Origin: JALSNL01 sp036479585
Lineage (GTDB): Bacteria > Bacteroidota > Ignavibacteria > Ignavibacteriales > Melioribacteraceae
Direction of reading: 5' to 3'
Assembly: GCA_965224785.1 (NCBI GenBank)
Contig: OZ245062.1
Coordinates: forward strand, 372,001 to 436,000
Length of the DNA stretch: 64,000 nucleotides
This document shows, in pieces, positions 33,600 to 41,980 of this stretch (position 1 is the stretch's first letter; every line of letters starts with the position of its first letter). The notes below the pieces were generated by a model that worked only from the letters and a program-made list of their open reading frames with translations, ran no database searches and had not been told where the DNA came from. The position numbers and the translations under genes are program-made.

Positions 33600-34180
33600 G
33601 ACTAACTCCGCCTTTTAAGGCGGAGGATAGAAATACAAAACTAAATGGGCTTTAGCCCACAATCTAATTAACAAAATCAAAGAAAACTAAAAGATGTCCT
33701 ATATTCGAATTTGGCTACATTGTGTTTGGAGAACAAAAAACAGAGTTGCTTTCTTAACAAAAGAAAATAAAAAGCCAATAATAAATCATATCAGAGAAAA
33801 TGCTAAAGAAAAAAGTATCTATATTGATTTTATTAACGGACATACTGAACATCTACACTGCATAATATCTTTAAATAGTGAGCAGAATATTTTCAAAGTA
33901 ATGCAGTTAATAAAAGGTGAATCTTCTTTTTGGATAAATTCAAATAAACTGACAAAAACAAAGTTTGAATGGGCGGATGAATATTTTGCAGTTTCGATTA
34001 GTGAGTCACATATAAATAGAGTACGTGAATATATAAAGAATCAAGAAGCTCATCATAAAAAGAAATCTTGGGAAGATGAATGTAATGAGTTTATTGAGAA
34101 ATACAGTTTTAGAAAGATGGATGGCTAAAGCCAAGTTGTTTTCTTGTTCTCTTTCTCCGCCTTAAAAGGCGGAGTTAGTC
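33600..34180. mobile_element. RAYT/IS200-type element bounded by palindromic 26-bp inverted repeats
   Basis: The ends at 33600-33625 and 34155-34180 are perfect 26-bp inverted repeats, GACTAACTCCGCC... and its complement. Each end is itself a hairpin: CTCCGCCTT-TT-AAGGCGGAG. Inside the left end is a second palindrome TGGGCTTTAGCCCA (33646-33659), matched in inverse by ATGGCTAAAGCCAA just inside the right end. These enclose one transposase gene. It lies between the ABC ATPase gene and a predicted outer-membrane protein gene. Confidence 0.8.
33694..34128 (+). CDS. REP-associated tyrosine transposase (Y1, IS200-like)
   Basis: 144-residue HUH single-strand transposase. It starts MSYIRIWLHCVWRTKNRV, has the HUH metal site in GHTEHLHCII (near 51) and the catalytic Tyr in REYIKNQEAHH (near 110). 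It would nick and rejoin single-stranded DNA at hairpins in the element ends. The gene appears intact, with no stop or frameshift, and fills most of the 581-bp element. Confidence 0.88.
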   Translation: MSYIRIWLHCVWRTKNRVAFLTKENKKPIINHIRENAKEKSIYIDFINGHTEHLHCIISLNSEQNIFKVMQLIKGESSFWINSNKLTKTKFEWADEYFAVSISESHINRVREYIKNQEAHHKKKSWEDECNEFIEKYSFRKMDG

Positions 34181-34234
34181 ATAACTATTCTGACCTAATA
34201 AACTATATGAAAATTTTATGAAATAGATAATTGA

Positions 34235-34270
34235 TTATCTCCGTACCGAAAACTTTCGGTACGGAGATAA
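34235..34270. terminator. Perfect 17-bp hairpin before the outer-membrane gene
   Basis: TTATCTCCGTACCGAAA / TTTCGGTACGGAGATAA with 2 bases between. It follows the RAYT element by 55 bases. It could stop transcripts coming from upstream or be another palindromic repeat; no T run follows. Confidence 0.5.
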
Positions 34271-34352
34271 GACAAATAAACATATGAAGCCTTTAGCCTT
34301 CACCAATTTAACTAATCAAAAAAACAAAAACTATAGAGGGATGATAGTCTCA

Positions 34353-35507
34353 ATGAAATACTCAGTTCACACTACTTTTTTAATTCTAACATTCTTTATC
34401 TCATCAATTTTCTTCGCTCAATCTAAATTTGAGTTGAATGGTTATTTACAAAATATGCAAACAGTTTGGAATCCCAACCAAGGTGGAGTTTTGTTTTTCC
34501 AAAACTCTATGAGTAATAGATTCAATTTTACGTATTATCCTTCAGATGAATTTACTGTGAATGCGAGCTTAAGAAATATTTTCGACTATGGTCAGTTTGT
34601 TTCTTTAATTCCCAATTATGATGAAACTGCAACAAATGATGTTGGTTATTTTAATCTAACGCAAAAAATCACTTCAAATAATTCAGCAATACTTTACTCA
34701 AATATTGATAGACTAAATATATTTTTTAGTAAAGGAGATTTTGAAATACAAATTGGGAGACAACGAGTAAACCTTGGTATGTCTATGGTTTGGACACCTA
34801 ACGATATTTTTAATTCATCTTCTTTTCTAAATTTTGACTATGCTGAAAAATCTGGAAGTGATGCAATTAGAATTCAATATTATACTGGAGTTGCTTCTTC
34901 AATTCAATTAGTTTCGAAATTAAATAGTAAAGAAGAAATTTCATTTGCTACAATTATAAAATTAAACGAATGGAGTTATGATTTCCAATTCCTAACTGGA
35001 ATTATGGAAAATGATTATGTAATTGGTGGTGGCTGGGCTGGACAAATTATGGAAGTTGGTTTTACAGGAGAGTTCACTTACTTCAGAGATAAAAATAATT
35101 TTGCTGATACATCTGGAATTTTTGTTTCATCCATTGGCGGAAATTATGTTTTCTCTAATAGTCTTTCCATTCAAGGAGAATTTCTATATAATAGTAATGG
35201 AAGAACCAAAAAAAATGTTAGTCCCAATAATTTATTTTCTCTTGAATATTCTGCTAAAAATTTATCGCCTGCTAAATATTCTTTGTTCGGACAGATTTCC
35301 TATCCAATCACACCATTAATTAGTGGTTCACTTTCTTCAATATTTAATCCAAGTGACAATTCTTTTTTTCTAAATCCCTCTGTAGAAATTTCATTAAATG
35401 AAAATGTATATCTTTTAACTTCGGGACAGTTCTTTTTTGGAGATGATTTTACCGAGTGGGGAGATTACGGTCAATTTTATTATTTAAGAATGAAATGGAA
35501 TTTTTAA
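34353..35507 (+). CDS. Predicted outer-membrane porin-like protein
   Basis: 384 residues with a signal peptide (MKYSVHTTFLILTFFISSIF) and a beta-barrel-like body with alternate aromatic residues, for example GDFEIQIGRQRVNLGMSMVW, ending YYLRMKWNF with a terminal Phe as in outer-membrane barrels. The frame is open to 34284 but the ATG at 34353 gives the signal peptide. The gene reads in the direction of the ABC export operon and may have been its last member before the RAYT element entered; now a strong hairpin lies between. Confidence 0.65.
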   Translation: MKYSVHTTFLILTFFISSIFFAQSKFELNGYLQNMQTVWNPNQGGVLFFQNSMSNRFNFTYYPSDEFTVNASLRNIFDYGQFVSLIPNYDETATNDVGYFNLTQKITSNNSAILYSNIDRLNIFFSKGDFEIQIGRQRVNLGMSMVWTPNDIFNSSSFLNFDYAEKSGSDAIRIQYYTGVASSIQLVSKLNSKEEISFATIIKLNEWSYDFQFLTGIMENDYVIGGGWAGQIMEVGFTGEFTYFRDKNNFADTSGIFVSSIGGNYVFSNSLSIQGEFLYNSNGRTKKNVSPNNLFSLEYSAKNLSPAKYSLFGQISYPITPLISGSLSSIFNPSDNSFFLNPSVEISLNENVYLLTSGQFFFGDDFTEWGDYGQFYYLRMKWNF

Positions 35508-35597
35508 TTAGGAAGAATATATCACTTGACTTTTACAAAATATTCATTAAATTATCAAATATAAGTAACAAACATTTTTAATGTGAGGACTATTAAA

Positions 35598-35828
35598 ATG
35601 TATCGTCAAGAAATCAATATCACATCATTTGAAAAGTATCTTCCTAAGATGCTGGACTTAGTGATAAAAGGTGACGAAATAATTATTACCAAATCTAATG
35701 TTCCAATTGCAAAAATTTCTCCAATTCAAGCTCCTACATTTACTGCAAAAGTACACTTTGATAAAACACATGCAATAAGAACTAAAATGAATGTTGGCAA
35801 TGCCGCATCAGAAAATTGGTTTGGTTAG
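35598..35828 (+). CDS. Antitoxin-like protein, Phd/YefM type, without toxin
   Basis: 76 residues. Residues 1-45 resemble Phd/YefM antitoxins: SFEKYLPKMLDLVIKGDEII followed by TKSNVPIAKISP. The C-terminus, which in such proteins binds the toxin, reads AIRTKMNVGNAASENWFG. No toxin gene follows; the next gene is on the other strand. GAGGA precedes the ATG at 35598; a GTG at 35583 is in frame. TTG-N19-TAAATTAT at 35526-35555 may be its promoter. Confidence 0.6.
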   Translation: MYRQEINITSFEKYLPKMLDLVIKGDEIIITKSNVPIAKISPIQAPTFTAKVHFDKTHAIRTKMNVGNAASENWFG

Positions 35829-35884
35829 AATATTTTCTTTTATCAGATAAGTAAAAACACTTTTCAAAAGTGTAAGGGAAATTC

Positions 35885-36781
35885 TTATACTTTTACTTTT
35901 TTGAAATTGCCAAATTGTACCAAAGCTACTCCAGCTAAAATTATAAGCATAGCAATAATTAAAGTAAAATTAATTCTTTCATCAAGAACCATCCACCCTA
36001 ACAACAAAGCTATAACTGGATTTACATAAGCATAAGTTGTTACAAAAGAAACCGGCAATTTTGAAATCGCATAAATGTAAGAAGTGTATCCTAAAAGAGA
36101 ACCAATAAAAACTAAATAGAGCATTGCCAAAACTCCATCCGTATTTAGGGAGAAGGAATTCTGTTCACCTAAAAATAATCCAATGGAAATTTGAAGAGTT
36201 CCTGCAATTATCATTTGCCAACTTGCATTCATTAACGGATGTGAACCTATTGGTTTATATTTAGAATATAAACTTCCGGTTGACCAACAAATAACTGCAG
36301 CTAGAACTGAAACTATTCCCCAAAAGTAATTTCCGTTTAATAAGTTTTCTAACTCATTCCAAAAAATTAAAGACACTCCAAAAAAACCTACGACTAATCC
36401 CAAAATCATAAACTTATTTAGCTTGTAACTATTTGGTATTAGATATTCAATTGAAACAATCCAAAATGGTAGAGTGGTGATAAGTAAACTTGCTAAACCA
36501 CTAGGCAGCCATTGTTCACCAATAACGACAAAACCGTTTCCACCACCAATTAGTAAAATTCCAATAATGGCAAGATGCTTAAAATCTTTTTTTTGAGGAA
36601 GTTTTATGCCTTTAATATATAACACTAATAAAAGAATTGGTCCGGCAATAATCCATCTAATACCAGCAAATAACATAGGCGGAAGTGATTCCACACCAAT
36701 TTTAATTGCTAAAAAAGTTGTACCCCAAACTAAGCAAATTGTAACCCATGCTAGATAGGCAGTTAAGTTTTTTTTATTCAA
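35885..36781 (-). CDS. EamA family (drug/metabolite) transporter
   Basis: 298 residues, ten predicted helices in two homologous EamA halves. The first half has CLVWGTTFLAIKIGVESLPP (near 17) and the second GIVSVLAAVICWSTGSLYSKY (shown in part). Ends with a short basic tail KFGNFKKVKV-like. Likely exports amino acids or metabolites across the inner membrane; substrate unknown. Stands alone. Confidence 0.87.
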   Translation of the reverse strand: MNKKNLTAYLAWVTICLVWGTTFLAIKIGVESLPPMLFAGIRWIIAGPILLLVLYIKGIKLPQKKDFKHLAIIGILLIGGGNGFVVIGEQWLPSGLASLLITTLPFWIVSIEYLIPNSYKLNKFMILGLVVGFFGVSLIFWNELENLLNGNYFWGIVSVLAAVICWSTGSLYSKYKPIGSHPLMNASWQMIIAGTLQISIGLFLGEQNSFSLNTDGVLAMLYLVFIGSLLGYTSYIYAISKLPVSFVTTYAYVNPVIALLLGWMVLDERINFTLIIAMLIILAGVALVQFGNFKKVKV

Positions 36782-36904
36782 TTGTATAACTTTCTAAAAA
36801 ATGAATTTGAAATATAATGAATATTAAATCTTTGTTTTAGATAAAGAACAATGAAAGAAATTTTGTAATTTTCAGATGAAAAAATAACAGAGAATTACAT
36901 ATTA

Positions 36905-37393
36905 ATGAATAATTTTAAAATTAAAAAAGCAGAAGTTAGTGACATTCCAATAATTTTAAGTTTCATTAAAAAATTGGCTGAATACGAAAAACTATCACAT
37001 GAAGTAACTGCAACAAATAAGAAATTAGAAGAGACACTTTTCTCAAAAAACACAAATGCTTTTTCTATAATTGGTTACTTGAACGATAAGCCTGTTACAT
37101 TTGCAATTTATTTTTTTAACTACTCAACATTTTTGGGTAAGAAAGGATTGTACCTTGAAGACTTGTTTGTTCTTTCAGAATTTAGAAGTTTTGGAATAGG
37201 AAAGAAAATGTTAAAACATCTTGCTACTATCGCACTTGAAAATAATTGTGGTAGAATTGAATGGTCGGTACTTGATTGGAATGAGCCGGCAATTAAGTTT
37301 TATAAAAAGATAGGCGCAGAAATTAAGAGTGAATGGCTTACAACAAGAATCTCTGGTAAAAATTTAGAAAAACTAGCTGACAAAAATTTATAA
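36905..37393 (+). CDS. GNAT family N-acetyltransferase
   Basis: 162 residues. Acetyl-CoA-binding motif A is FVLSEFRSFGIGKKMLKHLA (near 94-113), and WNEPAIKFYKKIGAE near 135 is motif B. It resembles the spermidine/diamine acetyltransferase group in length and the EYEKLSHEV stretch near residue 28, but the substrate is not certain. It ends 15 bases before the MscS gene; probably one operon. Confidence 0.87.
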   Translation: MNNFKIKKAEVSDIPIILSFIKKLAEYEKLSHEVTATNKKLEETLFSKNTNAFSIIGYLNDKPVTFAIYFFNYSTFLGKKGLYLEDLFVLSEFRSFGIGKKMLKHLATIALENNCGRIEWSVLDWNEPAIKFYKKIGAEIKSEWLTTRISGKNLEKLADKNL

Positions 37394-37408
37394 CTAAACG
37401 ATAAAAAA

Positions 37409-38644
37409 ATGAACCTAGAACAAATTCAAAACTGGCTTCAAGAATTTCCAATTATTTATAACGTACTTCAAATAGTTGGAGTAATTCTATTAGCAATTTT
37501 CGCTTATATTGTTGCAAAAAAAATACTTATTTCCGGTATAAATAAAATTGTTGATAAAACAAAAACCGAAGTTGATGATATTATAATCAACGATGCAGTA
37601 CTCAAACGCATTGCATACGTTGCTCCGGTTCTCGTAATTTCCCAATTCATTTATCTAATTCCTTCTCTTTCCACTTTTCTAAAACGTTCAACTGAATCTG
37701 CAATCGTATTGTTATTGTTATTATTGATTACGTCAGTTATAAATGCGGCAAATGAACTTTATGAAAAATCTAAAAATTATAAAAGAAAACCGATTAAAGG
37801 ATATTTGCAAATAGCAAAAATTATAATATTTATTTTAGGTGGAATTTCAATTATTGGTTTATTAACTGGACAGCAACCGTGGGCAGTACTTACTGGAGTT
37901 GGAGCTTTTACAGCGGTTCTATTTCTAATCTTTAAGGATACTATTCTTTCATTCGTTGCAAGTATTCATATATCTGCTTATGATCTAGTTAGAGTTGGAG
38001 ACTGGATTGAAGTTCCAAAATTTGGTGCTGATGGAGATGTTCTTGACGTTGCCTTACATACAATTAAGGTTCAAAATTTTGATAAAACAATTGTAGTATT
38101 CCCAACAAATAAATTGTTAGAAGGCTCGTTCAAAAATTGGCGTGGAATGCAAAAAGCCGGAGGTAGAAGAATTAAAAGATCTATCTTTATAGATTTATCG
38201 AGTGTGAAATTTTTAGATAAAAAAATGTTAGAGAAGTTTAAGGGGATAGAAATATTAAAAAATTATATTGATGAAAAAGAAAAAGTAATTGCCAAACATA
38301 ATGAAGAAAGAAAAATTGACACATCCAATATTATGAATGGGAGAAGACTAACTAACATTGGAACATTTAGAGAATACTTAAAAGCTTATTTGAAAAATCA
38401 CGAAGATATAAATGACGGATTTACATTTTTAGTTAGACAGCTTACTCCAGGACCAAATGGAATTCCAATAGAAATTTATGTCTTTGCTAAAACAACAGAT
38501 TGGATTAGGTATGAAGGTATTCAAGCAGATATTTTTGATCATATATTTGCGGTAGTTTCTGAATTTGAATTAGATATTTTCCAAAATCCAACTGGCAAAG
38601 ATTTTGGAGTCTTAAAAGAATTACCAAGGCAAGATAATATATGA
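37409..38644 (+). CDS. MscS family mechanosensitive channel (YbdG-like)
   Basis: 411 residues. About four to five N-terminal helices, then the pore helix and the beta domain with RVGDWIEVPKFGADGDVLDV (near 192) and VFPTNKLLEGSFKNW (near 231). Long cytoplasmic C-terminal domain resembling YbdG. Releases solutes on osmotic downshock. It follows the GNAT gene by 15 bases. Confidence 0.88.
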   Translation: MNLEQIQNWLQEFPIIYNVLQIVGVILLAIFAYIVAKKILISGINKIVDKTKTEVDDIIINDAVLKRIAYVAPVLVISQFIYLIPSLSTFLKRSTESAIVLLLLLLITSVINAANELYEKSKNYKRKPIKGYLQIAKIIIFILGGISIIGLLTGQQPWAVLTGVGAFTAVLFLIFKDTILSFVASIHISAYDLVRVGDWIEVPKFGADGDVLDVALHTIKVQNFDKTIVVFPTNKLLEGSFKNWRGMQKAGGRRIKRSIFIDLSSVKFLDKKMLEKFKGIEILKNYIDEKEKVIAKHNEERKIDTSNIMNGRRLTNIGTFREYLKAYLKNHEDINDGFTFLVRQLTPGPNGIPIEIYVFAKTTDWIRYEGIQADIFDHIFAVVSEFELDIFQNPTGKDFGVLKELPRQDNI

Positions 38645-38720
38645 ATGTCCGTTTATATATCTAAATTTTAACAAAGGCTCAAATATAAAAGCCACAAACT
38701 ATTTGTTCTATAATTGTTTC

Positions 38721-38935
38721 AAAAGCTCCATTAGGAGCGAAAGTATGGTAATAGAAATCAGTCTAAAAGCACAAACAAAGCTCTGTAGGAGCGAAATTAT
38801 GGTTGTTTGCTAACTTTCACTAAAATCATCTAAAGAATAATGTCGTTCCTATGGAACTCTTTATATGGTTTATATTTTGTTATTACCATAATGTCGCATC
38901 TAAGATGCTTAAAAACTTTTTAGGCATCTATGTGA
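38721..38935. repeat. Cluster of REP-like palindromes (GCTCCTACAGAGC and GCATCTAAGATGC families)
   Basis: The 350-base gap after the MscS gene has no gene. It holds AAAGCTCCATTAGGAGCGAAA (38722), AAAGCTCTGTAGGAGCGAAA (38777), an inverse copy TCGTTCCTATGGAACTCTTTA (38843) and, near 38881-38935, TACCATAATGTCGCATCTAA followed by GATGC and TAGGCATC. The same units occur at 48189-48395. Confidence 0.65.
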
Positions 38936-38996
38936 ATAATCATAATATAATATCTCAGGAACCAAAAGAATAAACTTCACTCATAAAAGTAAAAAG

Positions 38997-39548
38997 ATGA
39001 ATATTCTTGAAAGCAAAGTAAACGTTTACTTAACTATCTTATTTGTTCTTATATTTACAACTTCTACCTTTGCACAACTAAGTACCATAAGTGTTGGTGG
39101 AGGTATTGGTCTTGGAAGTATTAATGGTAACCTTCCGTCACAAACATCTTTTGGTGGAAAAATATTTGTTGAAGCTGAACCTTTTGTTGATCCATTTAAC
39201 TCGCTTCAATTTAGTTTTATTTATGCCCAAAAGTTAGAAAAATTACTACCGCAAAACAGAACTAACAAATATTATCCTTTTGTGAAAAGTTTTTCCTTAA
39301 CCGCTAATGGTAAACAGTTGCTAAGTGAAAATTTATTTGTTGGAGAAGGTTTTGGTTTTCTATTGTTGAACGATAGAACTTTTAATGATGTAAACACTTG
39401 GAATTATGGTTTAGCAATTAACTTTTTTGTTGGCACAGAAGTATCAACAAAAATGGAGTTAACTCTTAATCTTGAATATGGTTTAACACTTACAAATACA
39501 AACGCTAGTTTTGCATTATTTATTCTACAAGGTAAATACTACTTGTAA
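38997..39548 (+). CDS. Predicted small outer-membrane beta-barrel protein
   Basis: 183 residues with a signal peptide ending STFAQ (about residue 26) and a glycine-rich start of the mature part (ISVGGGIGLGSINGN). The body has beta-barrel-like strands and ends FALFILQGKYYL. Function unknown; resembles outer-membrane proteins of the OmpW/beta-barrel type in general only. Confidence 0.62.
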   Translation: MNILESKVNVYLTILFVLIFTTSTFAQLSTISVGGGIGLGSINGNLPSQTSFGGKIFVEAEPFVDPFNSLQFSFIYAQKLEKLLPQNRTNKYYPFVKSFSLTANGKQLLSENLFVGEGFGFLLLNDRTFNDVNTWNYGLAINFFVGTEVSTKMELTLNLEYGLTLTNTNASFALFILQGKYYL

Positions 39549-39584
39549 TTTATATGGCTGATCTTTTTTTTCAATGATTTCATC

Positions 39585-39615
39585 TTGCAATTTTTCCGTT
39601 TAATAATTATATTTG
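39585..39615 (+). promoter_or_regulatory. Predicted promoter of the DUF5916 gene (TTG-N20-TATATTTG)
   Basis: TTG at 39585-39587 and a perfect TAnnTTTG element at 39608-39615, spaced by 20; leader about 75 bases. Confidence 0.6.
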
Positions 39616-39694
39616 ATGAATATAAACCTAAATAAACTGTAGTATAAAATAAAATCCTCTAAAACATTTAGATAAAATAAAAGATAAATATAAA

Positions 39695-41923
39695 ATGGCA
39701 ATACACTTTAATCGGATACCACGTCTGTGTATAAAAATACTTTTGTTCTTATACATTATTCTTTTTTCAGTAAACATATTAGCTCAGGAGAATATATTAA
39801 CAATACAAAAAATAGATTCTAAAATTATTATTGATGGAATTATAGACGAACCAATTTGGGATAAAATAAAACCTCTAGCTATTACTCAAAAAACTCCTAA
39901 TGCTGGCGACCAGCCAACACAAAAAACAGAAATTAGAATAGCTTATGATAATGAATATTTATACCTATCGGGAAGATGTTACGATACAGAACCTGAAAAA
40001 ATTGTAGCAAACGTAAAAAAACGAGATCACGCAACAAAAAATACTGAGTGGTGCGGATTTATGATTGACTCTTATAATGATAGAGAAAATGCCTTAGCTT
40101 TTTTTGTAACTCCAACTGGTTCAAGGTTCGATGCAGCTTTATCAAATGATTTAGTTGGACCTAATAGTTTTAATGTAAGTTGGAATGCGTACTGGGATGG
40201 AGCATCTACACGAAACGAACTAGGATGGTTTGCAGAAATCAGAGTTCCATTTACCACTTTACCATTTGAAGTAATTGATGGAAAAGTAATTATGGGAATT
40301 ACATCTTGGCGATATTATGCACGAGGAGATGAAATAGATATTTTCCCTCCAAGTGATTTATCAATGGGAGATGAGTTTAGACCAGCTTTATCGCAACGTT
40401 TTGTATTTGAAGGAATAGTTCCGCAAAACCCAATACATATTACGCCTTATGTTTTAGGAGGATTTGAAGAAACTAATATATTGAATGATAAAACTAGTGA
40501 ATACGAAAATGTAAGTAAGTTTAAAAGAGAATTGGGATTGGACGCCAAAGTAGCACTTGGAAGTAATGCTACATTAGACCTTACTATCAATACTGATTTT
40601 GCACAAGTTGAAGCTGATAATCAACAAATAAATCTTACAAGGCTAAATTTATTTTTCCCTGAGAAAAGACTTTTCTTTCAGGAAAGAGCCAGCTTATTCA
40701 ATTTTGATTTCGGAGTTTCTGATAGACTATTTCATAGTAGAAGAATTGGCATTGTAGATGGCAAGCAAACTAGAATATACGGTGGGGTGAGAGCAATTGG
40801 AAAATTTGGAGGATGGGAAGCTGGAGTTTTGACTATGCAAACTGCTCCCCAGGGAGATTTAAACTCTGAAAATTTTGGAGTTGTTAGACTTAGAAAAAAT
40901 GTACTTAATGAAAACTCAACAGTAGGAGCAATAGTTACTAACCGAGGTGATTTTAAAAATAATTACAATAGTGTATATGGGTTGGATGCTAACTTAAGAA
41001 TATTTGAAGAAAATTATTTGTCACTAAGATGGGCGCAAAGTTTTACTAACCAAAAAGAAAATAAAATTAGTTCATTAAATCCTACAAAACTTTTTATGGA
41101 GATTTCAAAAAGAAATTTACAAGGCTTTACTTATGTCGTAAATTATGGAAGAGCTGGAGAAGATTATAATCCTGCAATGGGTTTTGAGCAAAGAGAAAAT
41201 TTTAGTCAGCTGAATTACGATTTCTCTTATAATATGTTTCCTGGTAAAAATTCTAAAACACTTAGGTATAGTCCAAATTTTATTGGAAGCCATACTTGGG
41301 GAAATCAAACAAACAAACTAGAGTCTCGTAATTTAATACTTGGCTTTACTATGTTTAGTAAAGCAGGTTGGTTCTATGATTTAAGCTTAAATAATGACAA
41401 AGAATTATTATATGAACCTTTATCATTATCTGGCGGTATAGAATTAGAACAAGGAATTTATGAATTCAATAGTATCAATGGAATGATTCAAACTCCCGCA
41501 GCTAATAAATTATTTTATCTTATTTCTGGTAGTGTAGGTAATTTTTATGATGGAAAAAAAACGACAATAATGATTTCGCCATCAATAAATATTACTCCAG
41601 ATCTTAGTATTGGTGGAAGTTTTATATATAATTATTTAACTTTTTCAAAAAAAAGTATTACTAAACATATACAGCTAAGTAGAATTAATATTTTATATAC
41701 TTATAGTACCAAGCTAACATTTAGTGCTTTGGTTCAACATAATAGTATAACTAAAACATTAGCTGGTAATTTTAGAATTAGATATAATCCAAAAGAAGGT
41801 AATGATTTTTATTTAGTTTATAATGGTGATCTAAATCAGAATAGGAATAGAGAAATACCAATCTTGCCAATCAGTAATGTTCAAACAATTTTACTTAAGT
41901 ATAGCCATACATTCCATTTATAA
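39695..41923 (+). CDS. DUF5916 outer-membrane protein with CBM9-like domain
   Basis: 742 residues. Signal peptide (about 1-30), then a family-9-like carbohydrate-binding domain (35-215) with IIIDGIIDEPIWDKIKPL and YDNEYLYLSGRCYD, followed by the DUF5916 beta-barrel part, which includes LNLFFPEKRLFFQERASLF near 323 and ends YSHTFHL. These proteins are common in Bacteroidota and are thought to sit in the outer membrane; their reaction is unknown. It faces the aromatic-pathway fusion gene across a bidirectional terminator. Confidence 0.88.
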   Translation: MAIHFNRIPRLCIKILLFLYIILFSVNILAQENILTIQKIDSKIIIDGIIDEPIWDKIKPLAITQKTPNAGDQPTQKTEIRIAYDNEYLYLSGRCYDTEPEKIVANVKKRDHATKNTEWCGFMIDSYNDRENALAFFVTPTGSRFDAALSNDLVGPNSFNVSWNAYWDGASTRNELGWFAEIRVPFTTLPFEVIDGKVIMGITSWRYYARGDEIDIFPPSDLSMGDEFRPALSQRFVFEGIVPQNPIHITPYVLGGFEETNILNDKTSEYENVSKFKRELGLDAKVALGSNATLDLTINTDFAQVEADNQQINLTRLNLFFPEKRLFFQERASLFNFDFGVSDRLFHSRRIGIVDGKQTRIYGGVRAIGKFGGWEAGVLTMQTAPQGDLNSENFGVVRLRKNVLNENSTVGAIVTNRGDFKNNYNSVYGLDANLRIFEENYLSLRWAQSFTNQKENKISSLNPTKLFMEISKRNLQGFTYVVNYGRAGEDYNPAMGFEQRENFSQLNYDFSYNMFPGKNSKTLRYSPNFIGSHTWGNQTNKLESRNLILGFTMFSKAGWFYDLSLNNDKELLYEPLSLSGGIELEQGIYEFNSINGMIQTPAANKLFYLISGSVGNFYDGKKTTIMISPSINITPDLSIGGSFIYNYLTFSKKSITKHIQLSRINILYTYSTKLTFSALVQHNSITKTLAGNFRIRYNPKEGNDFYLVYNGDLNQNRNREIPILPISNVQTILLKYSHTFHL

Positions 41924-41954
41924 AAAAAAGTATCTGAGGAAATTTCTCAGATGC
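41922..41954. terminator. Bidirectional terminator between convergent genes
   Basis: GTATCTGAG / CTCAGATGC stem (one G-U pair) with loop GAAATTT. The eight A residues on its left give a T run for the minus-strand gene. Confidence 0.7.
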
Positions 41955-41980
41955 TTAAAATAATTCTATAAAAATATTTT

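Noticed and set aside
34235..34270. 17-bp hairpin as the true right end of the RAYT element
   Set aside because: The perfect 26-bp inverted repeats at 33600-33625 and 34155-34180 define the ends; this hairpin has a different sequence.
35829..35884. A toxin gene after the antitoxin-like gene
   Set aside because: The gap is 56 bases and the next gene is an EamA transporter on the other strand; no small frame fits a toxin.
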